A stretch of 49,679 nucleotides of DNA from Bacteroidia bacterium (GTDB taxonomy: Bacteria > Bacteroidota > Bacteroidia > Bacteroidales > UBA932): contig JAUNNZ010000014.1 of the NCBI GenBank assembly GCA_030537315.1, positions 1 to 49,679 on the forward strand. The letters run 5' to 3'. Position numbers and translations under genes: made by a program. The notes under the pieces were generated by a model that was not told the DNA's origin, searched no databases, and was given only the letters and a program-made list of their open reading frames with translations. How positions within the stretch are numbered: the stretch's first letter is position 1; each line of letters starts with the position of its first letter. Positions 14,279-22,983 of the stretch are shown here, one piece after another.

Positions 14279-15283
14279 ATGAAAAAGGTCATCATTCTTC
14301 TGGCAGCCTCGCTTTGCCTTTTTGGCTGCAAGAACCAAAAGGCTCTCCTCCCAAGCGTCAGCGGCAAGGCCGGCGAAATCCTTGTGGTGATGGAGAAAAC
14401 TGACTGGGAAGGCAACCTGGGAGGCGAAGTCCGCGAGCTCCTCGCAAGCGAGTGCCCGTTCCTCACACCCAGCGAGCCGCTCTACTCTCTCGTCAATATC
14501 GTGCCCTCAAAGTTTGTCGATCTCTTCAGGGTTCACCGCAACATCATCATCTTCAACGTTGGAGTCCAGGCCGACACGACGGGCGTAATATACAAGCATG
14601 ACGTCTGGGCCGCGCCGCAATGCGTGATCCAGGTTACGGCCCCTTCAATAGAAGCGGCATCCGCCCAGCTCGAGAAGAGCGGTCAGATGATCACCGGCTC
14701 GTTCGAGCAGGCAGAGCGCGACAGGGTCATCCGCAACTCCATCAGATATGAAGAGTACCAGATCAGGAAACAGGTGTCCGAAGTGTTCGGAGGTTCGCCA
14801 TACTTCCCTAGCGGCTATACGCTCAGAAAACTCACGCCGAACTTCGCCTGGATCGCCGACGAGAAGCAGTTCTCCACCCAGGGCGTCCTGATGTACAAGT
14901 ATCCGGCCGGAGAGGAAGACCCGTTCTCAAAGGAGAACATCATCAAGCACCGCAACGAGACCTTTATGGCCAATGTTCCCGGCATGTTCGAGAACACTTA
15001 TATGACCACCAGCATCTTCATAGAGCCTACCGTCGAATATCTCAAATACCGCGGCAGGGACCTTGCACAGACAAGGGGATATTGGGAAGTCGAAAACGAC
15101 TTTATGGGAGGTCCGTTCGTGTCACATTCCTTCTACAGCAGGGACGGAAGCGAAATCATAGTTCTCGATGCCTTCGTGTATGCGCCGAGATATGACAAGC
15201 GCCAATATCTGCGCCAGGTTGAGTCCATCATTTACTCTTGGGTATGGTCAGAGGACCAGGAGGAAAATATGACTAAAAAATAA
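14279..15283 (+). CDS. DUF4837 family lipoprotein
   Basis: A 334-residue protein with a lipoprotein signal ending LCLFGCKN (lipid-attached Cys near residue 17). The mature part matches DUF4837, a Bacteroidetes-specific family of unknown function, with blocks SGKAGEILVVMEK, FVDLFRVHRNI and YWEVENDFMGGPFVSHSF. It starts 12 nt after rseP and is probably the last gene of that operon. Envelope location is inferred from the lipobox. Confidence 0.88.
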   Translation: MKKVIILLAASLCLFGCKNQKALLPSVSGKAGEILVVMEKTDWEGNLGGEVRELLASECPFLTPSEPLYSLVNIVPSKFVDLFRVHRNIIIFNVGVQADTTGVIYKHDVWAAPQCVIQVTAPSIEAASAQLEKSGQMITGSFEQAERDRVIRNSIRYEEYQIRKQVSEVFGGSPYFPSGYTLRKLTPNFAWIADEKQFSTQGVLMYKYPAGEEDPFSKENIIKHRNETFMANVPGMFENTYMTTSIFIEPTVEYLKYRGRDLAQTRGYWEVENDFMGGPFVSHSFYSRDGSEIIVLDAFVYAPRYDKRQYLRQVESIIYSWVWSEDQEENMTKK

Positions 15284-15314
15284 CTTGTAATTCAGATAAT
15301 TCTTTTTATCTTTG
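15284..15314 (+). promoter_or_regulatory. Promoter of tRNA-Glu and rpsT
   Basis: CTTG (15284-15287), 19 nt, TATCTTTG (15307-15314), directly after the DUF4837 stop. Confidence 0.75.
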
Positions 15315-15352
15315 CACTCCCTTTTGGCACTTTGTGCTTTTGGGTCGAGTTT

Positions 15353-15424
15353 GGTGGGTTCGTATAACGGCTAGTACTCAAGATTTTCATTCTTGCAATA
15401 GGAGTTCGATTCTCCTACCCACTA
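15353..15424 (+). tRNA. tRNA-Glu (anticodon TTC)
   Basis: Acceptor GGTGGGT/ACCCACT with one G-U pair, anticodon stem CAAGA/TCTTG around TTTTCAT (anticodon TTC), T-arm AGGAG/CTCCT with TTCGATT. Discriminator A; CCA not encoded. No terminator follows before rpsT, so the two share a transcript. Confidence 0.94.
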
Positions 15425-15449
15425 CTAAAATATTAAAAATAAAAATACA

Positions 15450-15704
15450 ATGGCAAACACAGCTTCAGCAAAGAAGGCCGATCGCCAGAACGAAAGGCAC
15501 AGACTGCATAACAAGTATTATGCAAAGACTACAAGAAATGCTATCCGCGACATCCGCAACACTACCGACAAGGCTACTGCAGAGAAGAATGCACCTCAGG
15601 TATTCGCGATGATCGACAAGCTTGCAAAGATTGGTCTCATCCACAAGAACAAGGCTTCCAATCTCAAGAGCGGAATTCAGGTTTATATCAATAAACTTGC
15701 TTAA
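15450..15704 (+). CDS. rpsT: 30S ribosomal protein S20
   Basis: An 84-residue, Lys/Arg-rich, helical protein beginning MANTASAKKADRQNERHR, as S20 does, and ending with an AKIGLIHKNKASNLKSG block that is the conserved C-terminal helix. It binds the 5' domain and helix 44 of 16S rRNA. It lies 25 nt after tRNA-Glu and before a strong terminator. Confidence 0.97.
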   Translation: MANTASAKKADRQNERHRLHNKYYAKTTRNAIRDIRNTTDKATAEKNAPQVFAMIDKLAKIGLIHKNKASNLKSGIQVYINKLA

Positions 15705-15711
15705 GACATAG

Positions 15712-15738
15712 AAATCCGCCAGTACGGCGGATTTTTTT
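15712..15738 (+). terminator. Terminator of rpsT
   Basis: AAATCCGCC, loop AGTAC, GGCGGATTT plus T run. Confidence 0.92.
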
Positions 15739-15740
15739 AA

Positions 15741-15816
15741 CGAGAAGTAGCGCAGTTGGTAGCGCACTACGTTCGGGACGTAGGGGTCGCGTGTTCGAGT
15801 CACGTCTTCTCGACCA
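15741..15816 (+). tRNA. tRNA-Pro (anticodon CGG)
   Basis: Acceptor CGAGAAG/CTTCTCG, D-arm GCGC/GCGC, anticodon stem CTACG/CGTAG around TTCGGGA (anticodon CGG), T-arm CGTG/CACG. Discriminator A at 15813, followed by an encoded CCA, unlike the other tRNAs here. It begins only 3 nt after the T run of the rpsT terminator, so it may be fed by read-through. Confidence 0.94.
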
Positions 15817-15853
15817 GAGGGAGCCGGTCAGGCTCCCTCTTTGTCGTTTTTTT
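15816..15853 (+). terminator. Terminator after tRNA-Pro
   Basis: AGAGGGAGCC, loop GGTCA, GGCTCCCTCT, then T-rich sequence. The stem begins at the last base of the encoded CCA. Confidence 0.88.
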
Positions 15854-15855
15854 CG

Positions 15856-15863
15856 TATTTTTG
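15856..15863 (+). promoter_or_regulatory. -7 box of pepE
   Basis: TATTTTTG, 22 nt before the chosen ATG. No good -33 element at 19-21 nt. Confidence 0.55.
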
Positions 15864-15885
15864 CGCAAACACAAAACTGATGACA

Positions 15886-16626
15886 ATGGAAAAGAATCTT
15901 CTTCTGATAAGCAATTCCACGATGAGGGGCGAGGCGTACCTCGGATGGTGCAAAGATATGATTGCGGACTTCTGCGGCAGGCACGGGGTCAAGAAAGTGC
16001 TGTTCGTGCCATATGCAGGCGTGAGTCTGGCTGACGGCGGACTGAAGGCGTCTTACGATGCGTACGAAGCGAAGGTTGCCAAAGTATTTGCGGAGTTCGG
16101 GGTCAGGATTGAGAGCACGCACAGGAAGAAAGATCCAGTCAAGGCAGTGTATGAGGCACAATGCGTGGCTGTCGGCGGCGGCAACACCTTCCATCTGGTG
16201 AAGGAGCTTCACCGCCTCGGCCTGATGCAGGCCATAAGCAGGCGTGCCGGCGACGGTATGCCTTATATGGGCTGGAGCGCCGGAAGCAACGTGGCGGGCC
16301 CGACACTCTGCACGACCAATGATATGCCTATCGTCGAGCCGGCAAGCTTTGACTGCATGGGACTCATACCGTTCCAGATCAATCCGCACTACACCGACTT
16401 CTTCGACCCGAAGCACGGCGGAGAGACGCGCGACGACCGCATCAAGGAATACATAATGGTCAACCCGAAGGCCACGGTCGCCGCCATACGCGAAGCGACC
16501 GCCCTTGTGCTTGAGGGCGGCCGCCTGCAGCTTGTCGGCAAGCCGAACAAGATGAAAGTATTTCACAGGTCAATGGCCGAAACCAGGGAGTTCGCACCCG
16601 GTGACGACCTCAACTTCCTTCTTTAG
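15886..16626 (+). CDS. pepE: Dipeptidase E (peptidase S51)
   Basis: A 246-residue class I glutamine-amidotransferase-like serine peptidase that releases N-terminal Asp from dipeptides. It starts KNLLLISNSTMRG like E. coli PepE, has GGGNTFHL, the nucleophile elbow GWSAGSN (near 133) and TTNDMPIVEP and QINPHYTDF blocks with the catalytic His. The ATG at 15886 is chosen; an ATG two codons earlier (15880) is possible. A longer frame from 15841 would start inside the promoter. Its stop overlaps the stop of the convergent porin gene by 4 nt. Confidence 0.92.
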   Translation: MEKNLLLISNSTMRGEAYLGWCKDMIADFCGRHGVKKVLFVPYAGVSLADGGLKASYDAYEAKVAKVFAEFGVRIESTHRKKDPVKAVYEAQCVAVGGGNTFHLVKELHRLGLMQAISRRAGDGMPYMGWSAGSNVAGPTLCTTNDMPIVEPASFDCMGLIPFQINPHYTDFFDPKHGGETRDDRIKEYIMVNPKATVAAIREATALVLEGGRLQLVGKPNKMKVFHRSMAETREFAPGDDLNFLL

Positions 16627-17858
16627 AAAGTATATTTGACCATAGCCTGGATACGGTGGTTGCTTACCCAGTGGAGGTTTTCTGTAGGAACCTTCATGTT
16701 TCCGGACCTGCCGTAACGTACGGAGGTGAACATATACTCAAGGCCGAACTGAACCTTGCCGAGATTATAGAGAATCTCAGGCTGGATTCTGTACATATCC
16801 TTGAGGCTCTGAACACTGTTCTTGCCCCAGAAATCAGCTACGATAGGATCCTTGGTTCCGAAATTCCTGGCATAGCCGAGGAAGAGTGAAGGAACCCAGT
16901 TTGAGTTCTTGGTCTTGTACTGAATGGTGGCCCATCCTGAAAGATTGCGGGTTGAACTGAATGCGAACTCGCCGTTTGACTCGAGCTTGGACACGCCATA
17001 GCCACCTATCATATTCATATGTGAGCCGTCTTCCGCAAAGGTGACCTTCTCCTTGAAAGTGAAGTCACCGAGTTTGAACTGACCATACTCGAAGAATATC
17101 CAGGATCCCCTGCGTGAAGAGGAGATTCCGCCGAGAGCGTCGTTCTTATAAGGCTTGATGTTGAGATAGTCGGCGCCTATGCGGAACGCACCGCCCTTCT
17201 GGCCCTTGTATGAGAAGCCGAAGTAGAGTTCAGGGACGCAGCTGTTGCGGATATAGTTTGCGCTTGCGCCATCAGGACCTGTGGAGGTGTACTGCATCTG
17301 CCAGAGGGCAGCGGCGTTGAAACTCCAGCCATTGCCCATACCGAGGTCGAGGGAGACCATAGGGGTGCGGCTGAACGGACCGAAAGGAACACCGCTCTCA
17401 AGGCTGAAGATGTCAGGAAGGTCGGCGGCCATCGGATGCCAGGCCTGACCTACCTTCCAGTTGCGGGCACCCTTTGCAAGGGTGACGTATGCCTGACGGA
17501 GGCGGAACTGTGCTGTTCCGGTGCTGCCGCTGAGGCCGGCGTAGAAGTCAGCCTCGATCTTTGCGCCGATCTTATAGCCTGCAACCTCATAACCTGTAAC
17601 GTCAACGCCTGCACGGGTGGTGAGGGCAACGAAACGGAAGGACGGAGTTGCATTGACGTCTTCACCGTTGACGATGCTCTCGTCCTTCGGCATGTAGTAG
17701 TAGAGGTCAGCCGTGCCGGCACTGCTTTCGCGTGTATCGAAAGCAAAATAGTTACGGACGAAACCGTAGAACTTGAAATGTGAGGCATTGGAGGCCTCCT
17801 GTGCAAAAGCACTGACGCTGAGCGCCAGTGCCAATGCTAAGATTATTGATTTTTTCAT
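16623..17858 (-). CDS. Porin-like outer-membrane beta-barrel protein
   Basis: A 411-residue protein with signal peptide MKKSIILALALALSVSAFAQ, alternating polar/apolar strands such as FKFYGFVRNYFAFDT, and a C-terminal Phe preceded by alternating residues (IQAMVKYTF), all typical of outer-membrane barrels. The strand pattern and LRQAYVTLAKGARNWKVGQ resemble DcaP/porin-like proteins. It starts 6 nt after the SLC13 carrier on the same strand, so a paired outer-membrane channel and inner-membrane carrier for organic acids is likely (inference). Confidence 0.8.
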   Translation of the reverse strand: MKKSIILALALALSVSAFAQEASNASHFKFYGFVRNYFAFDTRESSAGTADLYYYMPKDESIVNGEDVNATPSFRFVALTTRAGVDVTGYEVAGYKIGAKIEADFYAGLSGSTGTAQFRLRQAYVTLAKGARNWKVGQAWHPMAADLPDIFSLESGVPFGPFSRTPMVSLDLGMGNGWSFNAAALWQMQYTSTGPDGASANYIRNSCVPELYFGFSYKGQKGGAFRIGADYLNIKPYKNDALGGISSSRRGSWIFFEYGQFKLGDFTFKEKVTFAEDGSHMNMIGGYGVSKLESNGEFAFSSTRNLSGWATIQYKTKNSNWVPSLFLGYARNFGTKDPIVADFWGKNSVQSLKDMYRIQPEILYNLGKVQFGLEYMFTSVRYGRSGNMKVPTENLHWVSNHRIQAMVKYTF

Positions 17859-17864
17859 TTCGAA

Positions 17865-19313
17865 TTAAGCGAATGGGAAGAACTTGGTAATCCAGAAGAA
17901 ACCGAGTACAAGGCCTACTACACCGACGATGATGCCGACCTTGGTCATATCCTTTGTCTCTACGAGGCCTGTGGATGCAGCGATAGCATTCGGAGGGGTG
18001 GAGATAGGAAGGAGCATTGCGAGGGATGCACAGGTTGCGACGAAAATCGCAAGTGCATGCTGTCCGCCCCATGCGGTGAAGTTTGCAGCGTTGTCGCTGG
18101 CAAGAAGGCCCTTGCCCATAGCAACCATAATAGGGATGAGGAGTGCTGCCGTAGCGGAGTTGCTGATGAAGTTGCTGAGGAAGTAGCAGATAAGACCTGC
18201 AACTGCAAATACGACTACGATACTCATTGCGTTGAAGTCGATTGAAGTCACGAGAGCCTGTGCAAGGCCTGTACCTTCAAGCGCATAACCGAGTGCGAAA
18301 CCACCGGCTACCAACCAGAGGACGCTCCAGTTGATTTCTTTTATATCTTCCTTGGTGAACACACCTGTAGCGGTATATACAGCAAGAGGAATGAGTGCCA
18401 CTACGTTTGAGTTGAGTCCGGTGAGCTTCTCAGTCATCCAGAGGAGGATGGTGCCGAGGAAGGTAATCCAGGCCACATAGGTCTTCCAGGTCTTCTTCTG
18501 TTCGTTCTGCTTGATTTCGAGCTTTATTTCCTTTGAATTGAATGGATACATCACCATAAGGAGCACCCACGCGAGAGTAATCATAATGATTACGAAAGGA
18601 ATCATCCTGGCCGCCCAGTCACCGAAACCTACCTCGATGCCGTTGTTGGAGAGGATACCTACTGCGGTTGCGTTAGGAGGGGTTCCGATAGGGGTTCCGA
18701 TACCGCCGATGTTTGCCGCGATAGGAATCGCGAGCGCAATGCCGACCTTGCCCTTCTTGTCAGACTCCGGAAGTGATGCAAACACAGGGGCAAGGAATGC
18801 AAGGAACATCGCAGCTGTTGCAGTGTTGCTCATAAACATCGAGAAGATTGCAATTACGATGAGGACTCCGAGGAGCACGGTCTTAGGGTTCTTGCCGAAC
18901 GGCTTGAGGAGTATGCGTGCCATTGTGACATCCATACCGTACTTTGCTGCAACGATAGCGAGAACAAAGCCGCCCATGAAGAGCATCACGGTAGGATCAG
19001 CGAATGCATTGAGAATGCTCTTGAAAGGCATGAACACGCTGTCGTCACCGGTGTTCATACAGAATGCAAGGCTCTTGTTCGAGATTGTCAGGAGGGAGCC
19101 TACGATAACGAGGAGCGAGGTTACCCAGTTAGGAACGATCTCGAAGATCCACATCAGGGCTGCAAAGGCAAAAATTGCGATTGTGCGCTGCATAGTAACA
19201 GTGAGGCCGTCGATTCCGAAGAAAGTGGTAGGGACAGCCCACAAGAAGATTGTGACTGCGAGCACGATTGGCAGGAGTACGCAATACTTGACGTTGAATT
19301 TGCTGTTAGCCAT
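17865..19313 (-). CDS. SLC13/DASS family anion carrier
   Basis: A 482-residue inner-membrane transporter with about 11-12 hydrophobic segments. Two inverted repeats each carry an SNT signature (MSNTATAAM near 160; ISNSATAAL near 380) and a TPPNA loop (GTPPNATAVG; STPPNAIAAS). These coordinate sodium and the carboxylate in VcINDY-type carriers of succinate, citrate and related acids. Direction of flux and exact substrate cannot be read from sequence. First gene of a two-gene unit with the porin. Confidence 0.92.
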   Translation of the reverse strand: MANSKFNVKYCVLLPIVLAVTIFLWAVPTTFFGIDGLTVTMQRTIAIFAFAALMWIFEIVPNWVTSLLVIVGSLLTISNKSLAFCMNTGDDSVFMPFKSILNAFADPTVMLFMGGFVLAIVAAKYGMDVTMARILLKPFGKNPKTVLLGVLIVIAIFSMFMSNTATAAMFLAFLAPVFASLPESDKKGKVGIALAIPIAANIGGIGTPIGTPPNATAVGILSNNGIEVGFGDWAARMIPFVIIMITLAWVLLMVMYPFNSKEIKLEIKQNEQKKTWKTYVAWITFLGTILLWMTEKLTGLNSNVVALIPLAVYTATGVFTKEDIKEINWSVLWLVAGGFALGYALEGTGLAQALVTSIDFNAMSIVVVFAVAGLICYFLSNFISNSATAALLIPIMVAMGKGLLASDNAANFTAWGGQHALAIFVATCASLAMLLPISTPPNAIAASTGLVETKDMTKVGIIVGVVGLVLGFFWITKFFPFA

Positions 19314-19356
19314 AGATTTAATATAAGATTTTAACTACTATACCATTAAAGCGCCG

Positions 19357-19364
19357 CAAATTTA
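19357..19364 (-). promoter_or_regulatory. -7 box of the SLC13-porin operon
   Basis: The minus strand reads TAAATTTG with TTG about 20 nt upstream; 43 nt before the ATG. Confidence 0.65.
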
Positions 19365-19397
19365 GTCAATTATTGCCTAAATGCCAACCAAAATGCT

Positions 19398-19405
19398 TAC
19401 TTTTG
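19398..19405 (+). promoter_or_regulatory. -7 box of the M3 peptidase gene
   Basis: TACTTTTG, 25 nt before the ATG; the -33 element is weak. Confidence 0.5.
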
Positions 19406-19430
19406 CCAACCCGACACCAACCACATTCCA

Positions 19431-21524
19431 ATGAAAAAATCCATTGTCATCGCCGGAATGCTTCTGGCAATCATCACTTCCTGCAAAATGGAAAATCCAC
19501 TTCTTTCAGAGTCAACGCTGCCGTACGGCGCGCCTCAGTTCGACAAAATCAAGAATGAACATTATCTGCCCGCATTCAAACAGGCTATAGATGAAGGCAA
19601 GGCCGAGATCGACGCCATCGTCTCCAATCCGGACGAGCCCGACTTCGAAAACACAATCGAAGCACTCGCCTTCTCCGGCAGAGCCGTAAGCCGCGTCGGC
19701 GGCATCTTCTACAATCTCAAGGAGTCCAACACCAACGACGGTATGGAGCAGATTGCGGAAGAGCTCTCCCCTATCCTCACCGAATACGAAATGTACGCCG
19801 CCCTCAACGCGCCTCTCTTCGAGCGTGTGAAGGCCATCTATGACAAGAAAGACGGATTGGAGCTCACTCGAGAGCAGATGCGTCTCCTCGAGGACACCTA
19901 CAAGGGCTTCGTCCGCAGCGGCGCCCTCCTTTCCGACGCCGACAAGGAAAAATACAGCAAGCTCGAAGAAGAGCTCTCGCTCACCCAGCTCCAGTGGCAG
20001 AAGAACGCCCTTGCAGCAACCAACGCCTGGGCAATGAACCTTACCGACGAGGCCGACCTCGCAGGACTTCCTGACTACGTCCGCGAAATGGGCGCAGCCA
20101 CGGCCGCCGAGCGCGGCGAGAGCGGCTGGACATTCGACCTCAGCCAGCCAAGCTACGTTGCGTTCCTCAAGTTCAGCACCCGTCGCGACCTCCGCGAGAA
20201 GATTTACAGGGCCTACAACTCCAAAGCCCTCGGCGGAGAATTCGACAACTCGGAAATCTGCCGCAAGATAGTTGACCTCAGAATCCAGATTGCCAACATC
20301 CTCGGCTACGAGACATACGCCGACTACGCCATCGAAGACCGTATGGTCGGCAGCAAGGAGGGTGTATGGAAATTCCTCGGCGAACTTCTCGAGCCATCCC
20401 TTCCTGCAGCAAGGAAAGAAGTCGCCGACATACTTGCATATGCACAGGCAAACGGTTTCGAAGGTGACGAACTCCTTGCCTGGGACTTCAGCTTCTGGTC
20501 AGAGAAATACAAAAACAGTCTCTATGACCTGAGCGACGAACAGCTCAAGCCATATTTCCAGCTTGAGAATTGCATTGACGCAGTCCTCGGGCTCGCCACA
20601 CAACTCTACGGCATCACCTTTGAGGAGCGCGACGACATTCCGGGATACCATCCTGACGTTCACGTCTTCGACGTAAAGGACGAGAACGGAGAGCACCTTG
20701 CCGTATTCTACGCAGACTTCTTCCCACGCGCCAGCAAGCGCGGCGGCGCCTGGATGAACGACATATACAGCCAGTACACATACGAAGGCATCGATCACAG
20801 GCCGTGCGTGACCATCGTGATGAATTTCAGCAAGCCTACCGCATCCGCTCCATCACTCCTCACCCACGACGAGCTCACCACCTTCCTCCACGAGTTCGGC
20901 CACGCCCTCCACGGAATGCTCACAAAGTGCACCTACCCGGGACAGAGCGGAACATCGGTTGACCACGACTTCGTGGAACTCCCTTCACAGATTATGGAGA
21001 ACTGGGGCTATGAGCGCGACTTCCTCAAGCAGTTCGCCAAGCACTACCAGACAGGAGAAGTCATCCCGGACGAACTCATCGACAAGATCATCGCGGCCAA
21101 GAACTACAACGCCGCATACTTCCAGGTACGCCAGCTCCAGTTCGGCTACCTTGATATGAACTGGTACACCAGGACCTCCCTGCCTGAACTCGGCACCGAG
21201 GCATTCGAGGCATCCGTCTACGAGCCGCTCAATCTACTGCCAAGAGTGGATGGCACCTGCGTTTCCACCGCATTCAGCCACATCTTCGCAGGCGGCTATG
21301 CCGCAGGCTATTACTCATACAAATGGGCCGAAGTCCTCGAAGCCGACGCTTTCTCACTCTTCGAAGAGAAGGGCATCTTCAACAAGGAAGTGGCCGACTC
21401 CTTCCGCCGCAACATACTCGAAAAAGGCAGCACGGAGAAAGAGGCAATCCTTTACCGCAACTTCCGCGGCCACGACCCCGAGACCAAGGCACTGCTTGTA
21501 AAACTCGGAATCATATCCAAATAA
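19431..21524 (+). CDS. M3 family oligopeptidase / dipeptidyl carboxypeptidase, lipoprotein
   Basis: A 697-residue zinc peptidase of the thimet/Dcp group. The zinc motif HEFGHALHGML lies near residue 486 and the third ligand in the following SVDHDFVELPSQIMENW. The N-terminal helical part (FENTIEALAFSGR) narrows access to short peptides. A lipobox-like end of the signal (AIITSCKM, Cys 18) suggests membrane anchoring in the periplasm, unlike cytoplasmic E. coli Dcp. It probably degrades periplasmic oligopeptides, consistent with an amino-acid-using anaerobe. Confidence 0.92.
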   Translation: MKKSIVIAGMLLAIITSCKMENPLLSESTLPYGAPQFDKIKNEHYLPAFKQAIDEGKAEIDAIVSNPDEPDFENTIEALAFSGRAVSRVGGIFYNLKESNTNDGMEQIAEELSPILTEYEMYAALNAPLFERVKAIYDKKDGLELTREQMRLLEDTYKGFVRSGALLSDADKEKYSKLEEELSLTQLQWQKNALAATNAWAMNLTDEADLAGLPDYVREMGAATAAERGESGWTFDLSQPSYVAFLKFSTRRDLREKIYRAYNSKALGGEFDNSEICRKIVDLRIQIANILGYETYADYAIEDRMVGSKEGVWKFLGELLEPSLPAARKEVADILAYAQANGFEGDELLAWDFSFWSEKYKNSLYDLSDEQLKPYFQLENCIDAVLGLATQLYGITFEERDDIPGYHPDVHVFDVKDENGEHLAVFYADFFPRASKRGGAWMNDIYSQYTYEGIDHRPCVTIVMNFSKPTASAPSLLTHDELTTFLHEFGHALHGMLTKCTYPGQSGTSVDHDFVELPSQIMENWGYERDFLKQFAKHYQTGEVIPDELIDKIIAAKNYNAAYFQVRQLQFGYLDMNWYTRTSLPELGTEAFEASVYEPLNLLPRVDGTCVSTAFSHIFAGGYAAGYYSYKWAEVLEADAFSLFEEKGIFNKEVADSFRRNILEKGSTEKEAILYRNFRGHDPETKALLVKLGIISK

Positions 21525-21526
21525 TG

Positions 21527-21562
21527 AAACAAGGGCTGAGCGGTTCGCTCAGCCCTTGTTTT
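21527..21562. terminator. Bidirectional terminator between M3 peptidase and gdhA
   Basis: AAACAAGGGCTGAGC, loop GGTTC, GCTCAGCCCTTGTTT: 15-bp stem with A and T flanks serving both convergent genes. Confidence 0.92.
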
Positions 21563-21583
21563 ATATGTTCCAAGACTTTAATC

Positions 21584-22927
21584 TTAGATTGTGCCCTGCT
21601 CAAGCATTGCGGTGGCGACCTTCATGAAGCCGGCGATGTTTGCGCCCTTCACATAATCGATTGAGCCGTCTGCCTGTGTGCCGTACTTGACGCAAGCCTC
21701 GTGGATTGAATCCATGATGAAATGAAGCTTCTCGTCAACCTCCTTGCCGCTCCAGCTGATGTGTGAAGCGTTCTGGGTCATTTCAAGACCTGAGGTAGCT
21801 ACGCCACCTGCATTGACAGCCTTGCCAGGAGCGAAGTAAACGCCATTGTTCTGGAAGAACTTGATAGCGCCCGGCTGGCAACCCATGTTGGAAACCTCGC
21901 AGCAGCACCAGGTGCCGTTTGCCTTGAGTTCCTTTGCATCGTCCTCTGAAAGCTCGTTCTGGAATGCGCAAGGAAGAGCGATGTCGCACTTGACACTCCA
22001 AGCCTTCTTGCCTGCGGTGAACTTGGCTGCGCCAGGGAACTGGTCTGCCATATCCTGAACCTTATTGCGGTTGGAAGCGCGCATTACAAGCATATAGTCG
22101 ATCATCTCCTTGGTGATGCCGTCAGGAATCTCACAGACACCGTCAGGACCAGAGATTGCAACAACCTTTGCGCCGAGTTCGGTAGCCTTGGTGCATGCGC
22201 CCCACGCTACATTACCGAAGCCTGAAATAGCCACCTTGCAGCCCTTGATGTCCTTGCCAGCCTTGTGGAGAAGGTTCTGGGTGAAATAGAGAGCACCGAA
22301 ACCGGTAGCCTCAGGACGGAGGATGGAGCCACCCCAGGTAGCGCCCTTGCCGGTGAGAACACCGGTGTTGTACTCGCGTGCGAGCTTCTTGTACATACCA
22401 TAGAGATAACCGATCTCACGACCGCCTACACCTACGTCACCTGCAGGGATATCCTGATCAGGACCGATGCACTGCCAGAGTTCAAGCATGAAGGCCTGGC
22501 AGAAGCGCATGATTTCGTCATTTGACTTGCCTACCGGGTCAAAATCGGAACCACCCTTTGCGCCACCCATAGGAAGAGTGGTGAGAGCGTTCTTGAAAGT
22601 CTGCTCAAAGCCGAGGAACTTAAGCATTGAAGGAGTTACTGCCTTGTGGAAACGGAGACCGCCCTTGTAAGGGCCGATCGCGCTGTTGAACTGGATACGA
22701 TAACCGGTGTTGGTCTGAACCTCACCCTTGTCGTCGACCCAGGTGACACGGAAGGTAAAGATACGGTCCGGTTCAACCATACGCTCCACGATCTTGGCTT
22801 TTTCGAATTCAGGATGCTGATTATACACATCCTCGATAGATTCAAGAACCTCCTGTACTGCCTGGAGATATTCATTTTCTCCTGGATACTTGGCCTGGAG
22901 GCGTGCCATAATGTCTTGTGTCTTCAT
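21584..22927 (-). CDS. gdhA: NADP-specific glutamate dehydrogenase
   Basis: A 447-residue hexameric-type GDH: 2-oxoglutarate + ammonium + NADPH to glutamate. Substrate-binding blocks YKGGLRFHKAVTPSMLKFLG and LPMGGAKGGSDFDP (catalytic Lys), then the Rossmann motif ISGFGNVAWG near 235. Length matches the anabolic bacterial type. It is followed 5' to 3' by nothing co-directional, and lies just downstream of korAB, linking it to 2-oxoglutarate metabolism. It has its own -7 box. Confidence 0.97.
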   Translation of the reverse strand: MKTQDIMARLQAKYPGENEYLQAVQEVLESIEDVYNQHPEFEKAKIVERMVEPDRIFTFRVTWVDDKGEVQTNTGYRIQFNSAIGPYKGGLRFHKAVTPSMLKFLGFEQTFKNALTTLPMGGAKGGSDFDPVGKSNDEIMRFCQAFMLELWQCIGPDQDIPAGDVGVGGREIGYLYGMYKKLAREYNTGVLTGKGATWGGSILRPEATGFGALYFTQNLLHKAGKDIKGCKVAISGFGNVAWGACTKATELGAKVVAISGPDGVCEIPDGITKEMIDYMLVMRASNRNKVQDMADQFPGAAKFTAGKKAWSVKCDIALPCAFQNELSEDDAKELKANGTWCCCEVSNMGCQPGAIKFFQNNGVYFAPGKAVNAGGVATSGLEMTQNASHISWSGKEVDEKLHFIMDSIHEACVKYGTQADGSIDYVKGANIAGFMKVATAMLEQGTI

Positions 22928-22949
22928 ACTAAGATAACTACTAACTCGA

Positions 22950-22957
22950 CAAATATA
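22950..22957 (-). promoter_or_regulatory. -7 box of gdhA
   Basis: The minus strand reads TATATTTG, 22 nt before the ATG, in the 56-nt gap after korB. Confidence 0.65.
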
Positions 22958-22983
22958 ATAAAATAATCGTCTAGTTGTAATTT

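Noticed and set aside
18511-19326. A 271-codon plus-strand gene opposite the SLC13 carrier
   Set aside because: Antisense to a clearly functional membrane-protein gene; composition is that of its complement and it has no start signals or family motifs.
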